DNA of 64,000 nucleotides from the NCBI GenBank assembly GCA_015061165.1, contig SUXC01000006.1, forward strand, positions 1-64,000, given 5' to 3'. A program made the position numbers and the translations under genes. The stretch is from Bacteroidales bacterium. Its GTDB lineage: Bacteria; Bacteroidota; Bacteroidia; Bacteroidales; Paludibacteraceae. Positions 19,202 to 28,021 of this stretch are shown here, piece after piece; position 1 is the stretch's first letter; every line of letters starts with the position of its first letter. Under the pieces are notes generated by a model that searched no databases, was not told the DNA's origin, and saw nothing but the letters and a program-made list of their open reading frames with translations.

Positions 19202-19987
19202 ATGATCTACCTCAAGACAGAAGAAGAAATTGAGCTGCTGCGCCACAGTAACGACTTGCTCGGACGCACCTTGGCTGAAGTGGCCAAGGTGATCCGACCA
19301 GGTGTTACGACCGCAGATCTCGATAAGGTGGCATACGAATTCATCTGCGACAATGGGGGCAAACCCTCTTGCCTCGGATACGAAGGGTTCCCTGCTACGC
19401 TCTGCACTTCGGTCAATGAGCAGGTGGTACACGGTATTCCATCCAACAAGGTTGTCCTCAAGGACGGAGATATCGTATCTATAGACACCGTGGTAGAACT
19501 TGGGGGTATGCATGCTGACTCCGCATATACCTTCCCTGTGGGAGAGGTGGCAGAAGAAACATTGCAACTCATGCGCACGACCAAACAGGCACTTTATCTC
19601 GGTATTGAGCAGGCTATCACTGGCCGCCGACTCGGAGATATTGGGTTTGCTATCCAGAACCACTGCGAGAAAAACGGATACTCCGTTGTACGCGAGTTTG
19701 TGGGACATGGTATTGGTCGCGATATGCACGAGGACCCAGAGGTCTGCAACTATGGTCGCCGTGGCAACGGACTGGTACTCAAATCGGGTATGGTACTTGC
19801 TATCGAACCGATGATATGCCTCGGACGTCGCCAGGTGATTCTTGAAGAAGATGGTTGGACAGCACGCACCATTGACCGCAAACCTGCTGCGCACTATGAG
19901 CACAGCGTCTGTGTACGCAATGGAAAGGCTGAGATACTATCCACCTTTGATTATATTCAGCAAGTCTTAGGAGATCGTTTTATATAA
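19202..19987 (+). CDS. map: Methionine aminopeptidase, type I
   Basis: 261 residues. It removes N-terminal Met from new proteins using a dinuclear metal site. Metal ligands are recognisable: Asp in 'IVSIDTVVEL' and 'GMHADSAYTF', His in 'VGHGIGRDMHEDPE', and Glu in 'LAIEPMICLG' and near 'YEHSVCV'. It lies six bases after secY, a common arrangement. Confidence 0.97.
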   Translation: MIYLKTEEEIELLRHSNDLLGRTLAEVAKVIRPGVTTADLDKVAYEFICDNGGKPSCLGYEGFPATLCTSVNEQVVHGIPSNKVVLKDGDIVSIDTVVELGGMHADSAYTFPVGEVAEETLQLMRTTKQALYLGIEQAITGRRLGDIGFAIQNHCEKNGYSVVREFVGHGIGRDMHEDPEVCNYGRRGNGLVLKSGMVLAIEPMICLGRRQVILEEDGWTARTIDRKPAAHYEHSVCVRNGKAEILSTFDYIQQVLGDRFI

Positions 19988-20005
19988 AATATACCAATTA
20001 CTATT

Positions 20006-20224
20006 ATGGCAAAACAAGATGCAATTGAAGTAGATGGAACTGTAACCGAGGCTTTGTCCAACGCTATGTTCCGTGTTCAACTCGAAAGTGGTCATGTCAT
20101 CATCGCCCATATCTCAGGTAAGATGCGTCAGCACTACATCAAGATTCTTCCTGGTGACCGTGTGAAAGTGGAGATGAGCCCATATGACCTCACCAAAGGA
20201 CGTATTTCGTTCCGTTACAAATAA
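20006..20224 (+). CDS. infA: Translation initiation factor IF-1
   Basis: 72 residues, a single OB fold that occupies the 30S A site at initiation. '[20 protein letters not shown]' and '[20 protein letters not shown]' are family hallmarks. Confidence 0.98.
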   Translation: MAKQDAIEVDGTVTEALSNAMFRVQLESGHVIIAHISGKMRQHYIKILPGDRVKVEMSPYDLTKGRISFRYK

Positions 20225-20269
20225 TACGGACGAATCCTTTATAATTAACACTCTAAAACTCTATTAAAA

Positions 20270-20386
20270 ATGAAAGTTAGAGCATCTGTAAAAAAGCGCA
20301 ATGCGGACTGCAAATTGGTACGTCGCAAAGGTCGCTTGTATGTAATTAACAAAAAAGAACCCAAAATGAAAATGCGTCAAGGATAA
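20270..20386 (+). CDS. rpmJ: 50S ribosomal protein L36 (zinc-free form)
   Basis: 38 codons from ATG 20270 to TAA 20386, encoding a basic peptide that begins [15 protein letters not shown] and ends MKMRQG. The position between infA and rpsM is the normal one. Of the Cys/Cys/Cys/His zinc ligands of classical L36 only one Cys remains, so this is the zinc-independent form. Confidence 0.95.
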   Translation: MKVRASVKKRNADCKLVRRKGRLYVINKKEPKMKMRQG

Positions 20387-20436
20387 GCATTTCATCGAGG
20401 TAAACCATTTAATCAATATCCTTAAAGTAAATAATT

Positions 20437-20817
20437 ATGGCTATAAGAATTGTCGGTGTAGATTTGCCACAAAACAAATGTGGAGAAGTCGGTTTGACTT
20501 ACATCTACGGAATAGGTCGTTCAAGCGCAAAGAAAATCTTGGCAGAGGCAGGCGTTGACCCAAGCATCAAGGTGCAAGATTGGACGGATGACCAAGCAGC
20601 TAAAATCCGTGAGATCATCGGTGCTAACTACAAAGTAGAAGGTGACCTCCGTTCTGAAACACAACTCAACATCAAACGATTGATGGATATCGGTTGCTAC
20701 CGTGGTGTTCGTCACCGTATTGGTCTTCCTGTACGTGGTCAATCTACCAAAAACAATGCCCGCACGCGCAAGGGTAAAAAGAAAACCGTTGCTAATAAGA
20801 AGAAAGCAACTAAGTAA
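20437..20817 (+). CDS. rpsM: 30S ribosomal protein S13
   Basis: 126 residues. S13 contacts P-site tRNA and forms bridge B1. The start '[20 protein letters not shown]' and C-terminal '[18 protein letters not shown]' are typical. It opens the alpha section. Confidence 0.98.
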   Translation: MAIRIVGVDLPQNKCGEVGLTYIYGIGRSSAKKILAEAGVDPSIKVQDWTDDQAAKIREIIGANYKVEGDLRSETQLNIKRLMDIGCYRGVRHRIGLPVRGQSTKNNARTRKGKKKTVANKKKATK

Positions 20818-20841
20818 TCAACCTGTTAATATCTATCAATT

Positions 20842-21231
20842 ATGGCAAAGAAAACTGTTGCAGCTAAGAAGCGCGTCGTAAAGATTGACGGTGTTGGTCA
20901 ACTTCACGTGATGTCTTCTTTCAACAATGTAATCGTAACACTCGCTAATGGTCAAGGTCAAGTTATCTCTTGGTCATCGGCTGGTAAAATGGGCTTCCGT
21001 GGCTCTAAAAAGAATACTCCATACGCAGCACAAACAGCTGCTGAGGATTGCGCAAAGGTCGCTTATGACCTCGGATTGCGCAAGGTAAAAGCGTATGTTA
21101 AAGGTCCTGGACAAGGTCGTGAGAGCGCTATCCGCGCTTGCGCTAATGCAGGTATCGCAGTAACCGAAATCGTGGACGTTACTCCTATGCCTCACAATGG
21201 TTGCCGTCCTCCTAAACGTCGTCGTGTATAA
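20842..21231 (+). CDS. rpsK: 30S ribosomal protein S11
   Basis: 129 residues. S11 is a platform protein near the E site. The motifs '[20 protein letters not shown]', '[14 protein letters not shown]'-like (here [20 protein letters not shown]) and '[18 protein letters not shown]' identify it. Confidence 0.98.
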   Translation: MAKKTVAAKKRVVKIDGVGQLHVMSSFNNVIVTLANGQGQVISWSSAGKMGFRGSKKNTPYAAQTAAEDCAKVAYDLGLRKVKAYVKGPGQGRESAIRACANAGIAVTEIVDVTPMPHNGCRPPKRRRV

Positions 21232-21260
21232 TTTTGTTTAACTATTAAAAAACTAATAAA

Positions 21261-21866
21261 ATGGCAAGATATATTGGACCAAAATCACGTATCGCACGTC
21301 GTTTCGGAGAGGCTATCTTCGGTCCTGACAAAGTGCTTGATCGTCGTAACTACGCTCCAGGTCAACACGGCGTAAACCGCCGCAAAAAAATGTCTGAGTA
21401 CGGTACTCAGCTCGCTGAAAAGCAAAAAGCTAAATACACCTATGGTGTACTTGAGCGCCAATTCCGTCTCCTTTTTGCTCAAGCTTCTCGTATCAAAGGT
21501 ATTACTGGTGAGATCCTTCTCCAATTGTTGGAGTCTCGTCTGGACAACGTAGTATATCGCCTTGGTATGGCACCTACTCGCGCTGCTGCTCGTCAGCTCG
21601 TTAGCCACCGTCATATCACTGTCGATGGCAAAGTAGTAAACATCCCTTCTTACCAAGTTAAACCTGGTCAAGTAGTGGCTGTGCGCGAAAAAGCTAAATC
21701 GTTGGAGGTTATCACTGCTTCTTTGGATGGATTCAACCATAGCAAATATCCTTGGTTGGAGTGGAACGAGGCTGACAAAGCTGGTAAGTTCCTCAACATG
21801 CCTCAACGTGAGGAGATTCCTGAGAATATCAAGGAGCAATTAATCGTCGAGTTGTACTCTAAATAA
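21261..21866 (+). CDS. rpsD: 30S ribosomal protein S4
   Basis: 201 residues. S4 starts assembly of the 30S body and in other bacteria represses the alpha operon. It carries an S4 RNA-binding domain ('[20 protein letters not shown]' to 'SHRHITVDG'). A zinc-free N-terminus ('[19 protein letters not shown]') is present. Confidence 0.97.
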   Translation: MARYIGPKSRIARRFGEAIFGPDKVLDRRNYAPGQHGVNRRKKMSEYGTQLAEKQKAKYTYGVLERQFRLLFAQASRIKGITGEILLQLLESRLDNVVYRLGMAPTRAAARQLVSHRHITVDGKVVNIPSYQVKPGQVVAVREKAKSLEVITASLDGFNHSKYPWLEWNEADKAGKFLNMPQREEIPENIKEQLIVELYSK

Positions 21867-21877
21867 AAATTAAATTC

Positions 21878-22873
21878 ATGGCAATATTAGATTTTATTAA
21901 ACCGGATAAGGTAATCATGTTGGATTCGAGCAACAAACGCGGAGTTTTTGAGTTCCGTCCGCTCGAACCGGGTTATGGTATTACAGTGGGTAATGCTATT
22001 CGTCGTGTGCTCATTGGCTCACTCGAGGGTTTTGCCATCTGTTCAATTAAGATCAATGGTATTGATCATGAATTTGCTACTATCCCAGGTGTCATTACTG
22101 ATGTCACCAACTTGATTCTTAATCTCAAACAAGTGCGTTTCGCACGCAAAGAAGGTATCGCTGATGTAGAGGGCGAGACTATCCGCATGCATGTCAAGGG
22201 CAGCAATGTCCTCCTTGCTGGTGAACTCAATAGCTACCTCCAATCATTCGATGTCCTCAACACCGAGCTCGTGCTCGCTGAGATGGACGAGACCGCTGAC
22301 TTTGAGTTGGAAATCAATATCAATAAAGGTCGTGGCTATGTGTCTGCTGATGAGAATCGTCAGGCTAACGATGCCATTGGTGTATTGGCTATCGATAGTA
22401 TCTATACACCTATCCGCAATGTCAAGTATAGCATCAACCCTTACCGTGTGGAACAACGTACCGACTACGAGAAACTCACCCTCGAGATTCTTACCGACGG
22501 TTCTATTACTCCACAGCAAGCACTCACTGAGGCTGCCAAACTCCTTATTTACCACTTTATGCTCTTCTCTGACGAGCGTATCATCATCGAGGATCCTATC
22601 AAACCTGCAAATGATGTGCTGGATGAGGAGCACTTGCGTATGCGTCAGTTGCTTAACCAACATCTCCAAGACATGGACCTCTCTGTGCGTGCCCTCAATT
22701 GCTTGAAGGCTGCCGAGGTGGACACCTTGGGCGAGTTGGTGAAGTACCATCGTTCCGACCTCCTCAAGTTCCGCAACTTCGGTAAGAAGTCTCTCACCGA
22801 GCTTGACGAACTCCTCGAGCGTAACGGATTGGCATTTGGTATGGATATTAGCAAATACAAACTTAATGATTAA
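21878..22873 (+). CDS. rpoA: DNA-directed RNA polymerase subunit alpha
   Basis: 331 residues. The N-terminal assembly domain shows '[20 protein letters not shown]'. The C-terminal domain (about 255-331) with '[20 protein letters not shown]' and '[17 protein letters not shown]' binds upstream DNA and activators. It lies 11 bp after rpsD and 19 bp before rplQ, as in most bacteria. Confidence 0.98.
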   Translation: MAILDFIKPDKVIMLDSSNKRGVFEFRPLEPGYGITVGNAIRRVLIGSLEGFAICSIKINGIDHEFATIPGVITDVTNLILNLKQVRFARKEGIADVEGETIRMHVKGSNVLLAGELNSYLQSFDVLNTELVLAEMDETADFELEININKGRGYVSADENRQANDAIGVLAIDSIYTPIRNVKYSINPYRVEQRTDYEKLTLEILTDGSITPQQALTEAAKLLIYHFMLFSDERIIIEDPIKPANDVLDEEHLRMRQLLNQHLQDMDLSVRALNCLKAAEVDTLGELVKYHRSDLLKFRNFGKKSLTELDELLERNGLAFGMDISKYKLND

Positions 22874-22892
22874 TTAAAAAAGTAAAACAAAA

Positions 22893-23372
22893 ATGAGACA
22901 TAATAAGAAATTCAATCATCTTGGTCGTAAGGCAGCGCACCGTCATGCTATGCTTTCCAATATGGCTTGCTCGCTCATCATGCACAAGCGTATTTCGACC
23001 ACATTGGCGAAGGCTAAAGCGCTCCGCATGTATGTAGAGCCATTGCTTACCCATGCGAAAGAGGATACTACGGCTAACCGTCGTCTTGTTTTCGCTAAAC
23101 TCAAACAAAAAACTGTTGTTACCGAGCTCTTCCAAAACGTAGCTGAGAAGATCGCTAACCGTCCAGGTGGTTACACCCGTATCCTCCGCACTGGTTTCCG
23201 TCTTGGTGATGCTGCTGAGATGGCTATCATCGAGCTCGTGGACTACAACGAGAACATGCTCAAAGCTCCTAAGGCTGCTGCTAAGAAGACCACACGCCGT
23301 GCGGGTAAGAAAGCTGCTCCTAAGGCTGAAGCTCCTGTTGAGGCTCCTGCTACTGAGGCTGCTGCTGAGTAA
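22893..23372 (+). CDS. rplQ: 50S ribosomal protein L17
   Basis: 159 residues. The core (1-118) has '[20 protein letters not shown]' and '[20 protein letters not shown]'. The C-terminal 40 residues are an Ala/Lys/Pro/Glu-rich low-complexity extension, frequent in Bacteroidota L17. Last gene of the superoperon. Confidence 0.97.
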   Translation: MRHNKKFNHLGRKAAHRHAMLSNMACSLIMHKRISTTLAKAKALRMYVEPLLTHAKEDTTANRRLVFAKLKQKTVVTELFQNVAEKIANRPGGYTRILRTGFRLGDAAEMAIIELVDYNENMLKAPKAAAKKTTRRAGKKAAPKAEAPVEAPATEAAAE

Positions 23373-23403
23373 TCACACTTGTTTTAGAACAACTGAAAAT
23401 ACC

Positions 23404-23438
23404 AAAAATCGCACCCCGAATAGGGGTGCGATTTTTAT
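23404..23438 (+). terminator. Rho-independent terminator of the ribosomal superoperon
   Basis: AAAAATCGCACCCC pairs with GGGGTGCGATTTTT around a short GAATA loop, followed by T-rich sequence. It lies 31 bp after rplQ and can serve converging ruvB transcripts as well. Confidence 0.9.
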
Positions 23439-23445
23439 ATCCATG

Positions 23446-23488
23446 CCTTTAACCTTTAACCTTTAACCTCTCGCCTCTTACCTCTCGA
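23446..23488. repeat. Degenerate cctttaa/cctctcg repeat
   Basis: cctttaacctttaacctttaacctctcgcctcttacctctcg lies between the terminator and the ruvB stop. The ctcgcct words recur in frame inside gldA (24928-24963) and aroA (52209-52245); the cctttaacc words recur at 58914-58942. Confidence 0.8.
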
Positions 23489-23489
23489 G

Positions 23490-24506
23490 TCAAAACTCCA
23501 ACGTTATTTGTCCATTGATCAGTGGTGTTCTGCCGAGGTGCTTGTATGCCAACTCAGTGGCTTCGCGACCGCGAGGAGTGCGTTTGATAAAGCCCTCCTT
23601 GATAAGATATGGCTCATAGACATCCTCTATCGTGCCTGCATCTTCACCCATAGCGGTGGCAATGGTATTCAAGCCCACAGGGCCACCTTTGAACTTATCA
23701 ATAATCGTGCTGAGCAACTTGTTATCAATCTCATCCAAACCAAAGGTGTCGATATTCAACGCTTCCAAAGCATAGCGCGCAATCTCCAAATCTATTGCAC
23801 CATTGCCCTTCACTTGGGCGAAGTCGCGCACGCGACGGAGTAGGGCATTGGCAATACGTGGCGTACCACGACTACGGCGCGCAATCTCGGCTGCAGCCTT
23901 GCTGTCAATATGAATACCCAATAGGCGCGCACTGCGCTCTACAATACCTGCCAACACATGCGCATCGTAGTACTCCAAGTGGCAATTGATACCAAAACGC
24001 GCACGCAACGGACTGGTCAGCAGACCACTGCGCGTGGTAGCACCAATCAAGGTGAACTTGTTGAGGTCAATTTGTATCGTGCGAGCAGAAGGCCCCTTAT
24101 CTATCATTATATCAATGCGATAGTCCTCCATCGCGGAATAAAGATACTCCTCTACCACAGATGAGAGGCGGTGTATCTCATCAATGAAAAGCACATCGTT
24201 CTCTTCCAACGAAGTCAGCAGTCCTGCCAAGTCGCCGGGTTTGTCCAATACGGGACCCGATGTAACCTTGAATCCCACCCCTAACTCATTGGCAATGATA
24301 TTGCTGAGTGTGGTTTTTCCCAATCCTGGAGGGCCAAACAGTAGCACATGGTCCAGACTCTCGCCACGCATACGAGCTGCTTCTACGAAGATACGCAAGT
24401 TGCTGACAATCTTAGACTGACCTGCAAAATCATTGAATCTCAGAGGGCGCAAGGCATTATCTTGCTCCTTCTCTGTCATTTGTCCCCTTATATCAAAATC
24501 ATTCAT
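23490..24506 (-). CDS. ruvB: Holliday junction branch migration DNA helicase RuvB
   Basis: 338 residues. RuvB is the hexameric AAA+ motor of the RuvABC complex. Walker A is '[15 protein letters not shown]', Walker B '[11 protein letters not shown]', and arginine finger region '[19 protein letters not shown]'. The winged-helix C-domain contains '[20 protein letters not shown]'. It lies five bases after gldA and is probably co-transcribed. Confidence 0.97.
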   Translation of the reverse strand: MNDFDIRGQMTEKEQDNALRPLRFNDFAGQSKIVSNLRIFVEAARMRGESLDHVLLFGPPGLGKTTLSNIIANELGVGFKVTSGPVLDKPGDLAGLLTSLEENDVLFIDEIHRLSSVVEEYLYSAMEDYRIDIMIDKGPSARTIQIDLNKFTLIGATTRSGLLTSPLRARFGINCHLEYYDAHVLAGIVERSARLLGIHIDSKAAAEIARRSRGTPRIANALLRRVRDFAQVKGNGAIDLEIARYALEALNIDTFGLDEIDNKLLSTIIDKFKGGPVGLNTIATAMGEDAGTIEDVYEPYLIKEGFIKRTPRGREATELAYKHLGRTPLINGQITLEF

Positions 24507-24511
24507 ATTCT

Positions 24512-25240
24512 CTAAACAGTTGCTTCGCGGAAAGTTTCCTCCAAATTTTCTATCTCTGCAATAGGTTTGTCCACTTTTATTTCTCCGTGGTCGATAATAA
24601 TCACGCGACTACACATCTGCTTCACTTCCTGCAAGATATGTGTGGAGAGAATGACTATCCGACCGTTATTCGGATATTGGCTATTGGACGCGACAAGGTC
24701 GCTATTGGCTATTGGATTCGATAAATTACGAATCAGTGCTCGGATATCTTCCAATTGGTTAGGGTCAAGACCTGTTGTTGGCTCGTCCAATATCAGCAAT
24801 TCTGGGTTGCCAATCATGGCTTGTGCCAATCCTACACGTTGGCGATAGCCTTTGCTCAGTTGTCCAATCCGTTTGTGCGCTTCTGCTGTCAAACCCACTC
24901 GTTCAATCAGTTCCTCTACTATCTCTTTCTCGCCTTTCGCCTCTCGCCTCTCGCCTCTCGCCTTCATACGCAGTTCTGCGAAAAACCGCAGATACTCACG
25001 CACATACATATCCTCGTATAGCGGATTTTGCTCTGGTAGGTAACCGATAGATTTAGGCACTTGCACCTCTCCATTGGAGGCATCCCACACACCGACCATT
25101 ATTTTCATCAATGTGGATTTGCCTGCACCATTAGGCCCCAACAATCCCACTATCTCTCCATCGCCGATGGAGAGGCAAATATCTTTCAGCACATGTTGTT
25201 TGCCGATATGTTTATTCAGGTGGGATATTTTGATAGCCAT
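24512..25240 (-). CDS. gldA: GldA-type ABC transporter ATP-binding protein
   Basis: 242 residues. ATPase with Walker A '[12 protein letters not shown]' (33-43), signature '[13 protein letters not shown]', Walker B '[16 protein letters not shown]' and switch His in '[10 protein letters not shown]'. The '[20 protein letters not shown]' block matches the GldA branch. GldA was described in Flavobacterium gliding, but homologues occur in many non-gliding Bacteroidota. No permease gene is adjacent. Two segments look inserted: residues 92-106 ([13 protein letters not shown]) coded by a ctcgcct repeat, and residues 173-193 coded by a ctattgg repeat, both outside the nucleotide-binding motifs. A -7 box (25251-25258) lies 10 bp upstream of the start. 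Confidence 0.85.
   Translation of the reverse strand: MAIKISHLNKHIGKQHVLKDICLSIGDGEIVGLLGPNGAGKSTLMKIMVGVWDASNGEVQVPKSIGYLPEQNPLYEDMYVREYLRFFAELRMKARGERREAKGEKEIVEELIERVGLTAEAHKRIGQLSKGYRQRVGLAQAMIGNPELLILDEPTTGLDPNQLEDIRALIRNLSNPIANSDLVASNSQYPNNGRIVILSTHILQEVKQMCSRVIIIDHGEIKVDKPIAEIENLEETFREATV
24670..24716. repeat. In-gene ctattgg repeat within gldA
   Basis: ATTGGCTATTGG, then ACG and CGACAAGG, followed by another copy of CTATTGGCTATTGG. The same words in the same order recur on the minus strand at 57153-57194 inside another gene. In gldA they encode residues of about 173-193, between Walker B and the switch His. Confidence 0.75.
24928..24963. repeat. In-gene ctcgcct tandem repeat within gldA
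   Basis: tctcgcctttcgcctctcgcc followed by two more tcgcctc units, period 7 bp. It encodes a charged segment (residues 92-106) in the helical region after the Q-loop. Confidence 0.8.
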
Positions 25241-25250
25241 AATTCGTTTG

Positions 25251-25258
25251 CAAAGGTA
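25251..25258 (-). promoter_or_regulatory. -7 promoter box TACCTTTG for gldA-ruvB
   Basis: Minus-strand TACCTTTG lies 10 bp before the gldA ATG, implying a very short leader. Confidence 0.65.
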
Positions 25259-25285
25259 CTACAATTTTTTCATATATGCAAATAT

Positions 25286-26728
25286 CTATTGCTTATCCGC
25301 TTCAATGAGGGCTAATAGTTGCTCTACGGCCTCTTCTTGTGGGATATTTTTCAGCACACACTCTTTTCCGCGATAGAGGCTCACCTTGCCCCGTCCTGCG
25401 CCTACATAGCCATAATCGGCATCTGCCATCTCGCCAGGACCGTTTACGATGCAACCCATGATACCAATCTTCAGTCCTTGCAAGTGTGCTGTCGCTGCTT
25501 TCACTTGGGCGATAGTCTGCTCCAAGTCAAACAATGTCCTACCGCAACCGGGGCAGGAGATATATTCCGTCTTGTACATACGCACGCGGGCAGCTTGCAG
25601 TATATCTTTGCTCAGGCGAACTAAATCCTCTGCTGCAAAATGGTCATTGTTAAGCACTAATTCGGTGCAATTGTAATCCCATAACAACCTACCACACTCG
25701 GCTGCTGCATGCAGTTGGAATAGCTGCCAATCGGTGTCGGCGTTGGCGAAATACACGGTTTTGTCTTCTATCTTTACTTCTGTGGTAGCTGCATAGCGAA
25801 TACTCTGTTCATCTGCAAAATAGTCCACCAAGGCACGCGCTACGGGCAGTTCTTTTTCGGGGGCTTCGCTCAGACTCACGCGAATGGTATCGCCTATGCC
25901 GTCTGCCAACAGTGCGCCTATGCCCACTGCGGATTTCACGCGTCCGTCTTCACCTTCGCCTGCTTCTGTCACGCCCAAGTGCAAGGGGAATGACATGCCT
26001 TCTTCTTGCATCTGCCAGACTAACAGGCGAACAGTAGTAACCATCACGCGGGTATTGCTGGCCTTGATAGAGAGGACTATATCTTTGAAGTCTTCTGCCA
26101 CTGCCACACGCAAGAACTCCATACAACTTTCCACCATACCTTCGGGCGTGTCGCCATAGCGCGACATGATACGGTCGCTTAGACTGCCGTGATTAACGCC
26201 AATACGCAGGGCGGTATTGTGCTCTTTGCAGATGTCGAGTAATTGGATAAAGCGATTGCGAAGTCGCTGCAATTCAGCTTGATATTCCTCGTCCGTGTAG
26301 TCTATTTGTTTGAACTTACGGGCGGGGTCGATATAGTTGCCTGGATTGATTCGCACTTTCTCCACCACTTTCGCTGCTGCATCTGCCACATCGGATTGGA
26401 AGTGTACATCAGCAACCAGAGGGGTATGAGATCGCTGCGCTGTAGATGGTAGATCGCTCACATCGTTCGCTGTAGATCGGACTACGCCCTGTAGTGATTG
26501 GCGAATTTGCGCCAGGGATTCCACTTCGCGTATGCCTTGTGTGGTGAAGCGTAGCAGTTCTGTGCCTGCTGCTATGCAGCGTTCTGCTTGAGCTACACTA
26601 CCATCTATATCGTTGGTAGAGGTGTTGGCCATTGTTTGAATACGAATGGGGTACTCGCTACCGATAGATAGACCGCCTACATGGGTGGTGGTTGTTTGAC
26701 GGCGGTGATATGTCAGTTGGATATTCAT
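25286..26728 (-). CDS. ispG: 4-hydroxy-3-methylbut-2-enyl diphosphate synthase (GcpE)
   Basis: 480 residues from ATG 26728. A TTG at 26749 is in frame, but it overlaps the -7 box. IspG is the [4Fe-4S] enzyme that converts MEcPP to HMBPP in the MEP isoprenoid pathway. Cluster ligands are the two Cys of 'ISCPGCGRTLFDLE' and the Cys of 'GIMGCIVNGPGEMADADYGY'. The TIM barrel shows 'TPLVADVHFQSDVADAAAKV' and 'VEKVRINPGNY'. The length falls between the short bacterial form (about 370) and the long Bacteroidota/plant form (about 600 and more). Residues 81-101 appear to be an insertion coded by gctgtag repeats. Confidence 0.93.
   Translation of the reverse strand: MNIQLTYHRRQTTTTHVGGLSIGSEYPIRIQTMANTSTNDIDGSVAQAERCIAAGTELLRFTTQGIREVESLAQIRQSLQGVVRSTANDVSDLPSTAQRSHTPLVADVHFQSDVADAAAKVVEKVRINPGNYIDPARKFKQIDYTDEEYQAELQRLRNRFIQLLDICKEHNTALRIGVNHGSLSDRIMSRYGDTPEGMVESCMEFLRVAVAEDFKDIVLSIKASNTRVMVTTVRLLVWQMQEEGMSFPLHLGVTEAGEGEDGRVKSAVGIGALLADGIGDTIRVSLSEAPEKELPVARALVDYFADEQSIRYAATTEVKIEDKTVYFANADTDWQLFQLHAAAECGRLLWDYNCTELVLNNDHFAAEDLVRLSKDILQAARVRMYKTEYISCPGCGRTLFDLEQTIAQVKAATAHLQGLKIGIMGCIVNGPGEMADADYGYVGAGRGKVSLYRGKECVLKNIPQEEAVEQLLALIEADKQ
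26429..26493. repeat. In-gene gctgtag repeat within ispG
   Basis: Three spaced words ending gctgtag or cctgtag follow atcgct or agatcg. The 15-mer atcgctgcgctgtag at 26431-26445 occurs again exactly inside aroA near 51802-51816. It encodes residues about 81-101 of IspG, between the helix 'SLAQIRQSLQ' and the strand 'TPLVADVHF'. Confidence 0.75.
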
Positions 26729-26746
26729 AAAACTCCGAATTTGGTG

Positions 26747-26754
26747 CAAAGTTA
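26747..26754 (-). promoter_or_regulatory. -7 promoter box TAACTTTG for ispG
   Basis: Minus-strand TAACTTTG starts 26 bp upstream of ATG 26728 and covers the upstream TTG, which argues for the ATG start. Confidence 0.65.
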
Positions 26755-26862
26755 CGCAATTATTTTGGTATTAGCAATAAAAATGGTCATTTTTTGCACT
26801 TTTTTACCAAAATATTTGGTCATATTGCGGGCTAACGCCCTTCATTTATCGAACATCAGTAC

Positions 26863-26933
26863 CTTCGGACGCCGCCTTGCTCCATTTGTGTGATTTTCAC
26901 AAAATCTCACAATTTGGAGCAATTCCCCCGAAG
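26863..26933. other. Long near-perfect hairpin between ispG and tRNA-Lys
   Basis: TTGCTCC (26877-26883) pairs with GGAGCAA (26916-26922). The inner GTG/CAC and GATTTT/AAAATC stems continue to a 3-nt loop, and an outer stem CTTCGG (26863-26868) pairs with CCGAAG (26928-26933). A second small hairpin (gggctaacgccc, 26829-26840) lies beside it. It is the main content of the 359-bp ispG-tRNA spacer. It could be an REP-like palindrome or a small RNA; no -7 box matches well. Confidence 0.5.
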
Positions 26934-27023
26934 CTACGTTCGCTAAATGCTGCAAATATGCACTTTTTTTATATAAAAATGCATTTTTTATCAAAAAAAT
27001 TTGCGTATTTGCATTTTTTGTAG

Positions 27024-27031
27024 TACCTTTG
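27024..27031 (+). promoter_or_regulatory. -7 promoter box TACCTTTG for tRNA-Lys
   Basis: TACCTTTG lies 56 bp upstream of the mature tRNA, with TTTG-like sequence about 20 bp further up. Confidence 0.6.
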
Positions 27032-27087
27032 CATCCGCTTTCGTAAGGAAGTGATTTATGTGATTTATGTATGTGCGCTTAACGCGC

Positions 27088-27160
27088 GATTCAGTAGCTC
27101 AGCAGGTAGAGCACATCCCTTTTAAGGATGGGGTCCAGGGTTCGAGCCCCTGCTGAATCA
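27088..27160 (+). tRNA. tRNA-Lys (anticodon UUU)
   Basis: The cloverleaf is complete. Acceptor GATTCAG (27088-27094) pairs with CTGAATC (27153-27159), discriminator A. The D arm contains GCTCAGCAGGTAGAGC. Anticodon stem CATCC/GGATG holds loop CTTTTAA with anticodon TTT at 27121-27123. The T arm is CAGGG-TTCGAGC-CCCTG. CCA is not encoded. Confidence 0.97.
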
Positions 27161-27163
27161 CGA

Positions 27164-27193
27164 AAGAGAGTTCTCAATAGGAACTCTCTTTTG
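27164..27193 (+). terminator. Rho-independent terminator after tRNA-Lys
   Basis: AGAGAGTTC (27165-27173) pairs with GAACTCTCT (27181-27189), followed by TTTTGTT. It lies just past the tRNA and directly abuts the end of the converging esterase-like gene. Confidence 0.85.
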
Positions 27194-27748
27194 TTATTTC
27201 ATCGCATCACCAAGTTTGTGCTTGATATAGTGCTCATCCGTAAAGTGGGAACGTAGGTGGGGAGTCATCTCGGCATGGGCGAAGAACTTTTGATACTCCC
27301 TTTTAATATCTTCGCCAAGATTGGGGTCGTGCGGTGTGTAGTGGCAGATGGTGTTCGGGGTATCTTTCGGCTTAAATGCCTTAAAGCGAAACAGGTCTTG
27401 CATAGTGAGTTTGAACTCTGTTTCGCCATTCTCACGGCGACCGCGATATTTGTTTACTCCGACGGCTTTCTTCAGCGAAGACATGGGATTGAGTACAGGA
27501 TTGATGACAATCTTTCTGCCTGCGAAGTTGGCGCATAGGACGTAGAATCCGCCCAACGAGCTGCCAATCAGGTATTTGACATCGGGGTTGGCAGCAATAA
27601 AATCGTTAATTTTCTTGACGGACTCATCTACATGGTGATTGACTTCGAGTGGGCACCACTCCAATTCAGGATAGTATTTACGAAAGTTCGTAACCGTATC
27701 GGAGTGTATTGACCCCGCAAACCCGTGTATATAAACTGCTTTTGCCAT
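27194..27748 (-). CDS. YqiA/UPF0227-family alpha/beta-hydrolase (esterase-like)
   Basis: 184 residues. Compact alpha/beta-hydrolase with N-terminal 'AVYIHGFAGS', nucleophile elbow GSSLGG (Ser64), 'INPVLNPMSSL', and a late 'SHFTDEHYIKHK' providing the likely catalytic His. YqiA and YcfP of E. coli belong to this family; YqiA has esterase activity on short acyl substrates, and the natural substrate is unknown. It is a single gene with its own -7 box (27775-27782), convergent with tRNA-Lys. Confidence 0.85.
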   Translation of the reverse strand: MAKAVYIHGFAGSIHSDTVTNFRKYYPELEWCPLEVNHHVDESVKKINDFIAANPDVKYLIGSSLGGFYVLCANFAGRKIVINPVLNPMSSLKKAVGVNKYRGRRENGETEFKLTMQDLFRFKAFKPKDTPNTICHYTPHDPNLGEDIKREYQKFFAHAEMTPHLRSHFTDEHYIKHKLGDAMK

Positions 27749-27774
27749 ACTTGCTTTATGTGTTTATTTTTCTG

Positions 27775-27782
27775 CAAAGTTA
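27775..27782 (-). promoter_or_regulatory. -7 promoter box TAACTTTG for the esterase-like gene
   Basis: Minus-strand TAACTTTG lies 27 bp upstream of the ATG at 27748. Confidence 0.6.
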
Positions 27783-27905
27783 CATGTTTTCTCTGACATA
27801 TACAATTTTTCCACATGATTTTTTTTGCATAAACTGCCAAGTGCCAAGAATATGAAAATACAGTATTTCGTAATATACTGATTATCTAATACTTATAAAC
27901 AAAAT

Positions 27906-27914
27906 GGGGGGGGG
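27906..27914. repeat. Nine-G homopolymer upstream of a lipoprotein promoter
   Basis: A run of nine G in AT-rich sequence lies about ten bases upstream of the TTTG -33-like box (27924-27927) of the following lipoprotein gene. Such tracts can change length by slippage; variation here has not been shown. Confidence 0.8.
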
Positions 27915-27947
27915 TAAAATTTATTTGCATATATGAGAAAAAAGTAG

Positions 27948-27955
27948 TACCTTTG
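27948..27955 (+). promoter_or_regulatory. -7 promoter box TACCTTTG for the first lipoprotein gene
   Basis: TACCTTTG has a TTTG box 20 bp upstream. It is followed by a leader segment (27966-27999) that is duplicated at 28963-28996. Confidence 0.65.
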
Positions 27956-27965
27956 CAGAAAATTT

Positions 27966-27999
27966 ACGGAGGAAGCTGAAAATCCGAAGAAGAGTAGGC
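27966..27999 (+). repeat. 34-bp leader repeat, copy 1
   Basis: The 34-bp segment starting acggaggaagctgaaaatcc is identical to 28963-28996 except for one base. It contains a CGGA/TCCG mini-stem and lies in the 5' untranslated region of the first lipoprotein gene. Confidence 0.85.
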
Positions 28000-28021
28000 A
28001 AGCAATGATTTACGAAAAAGA

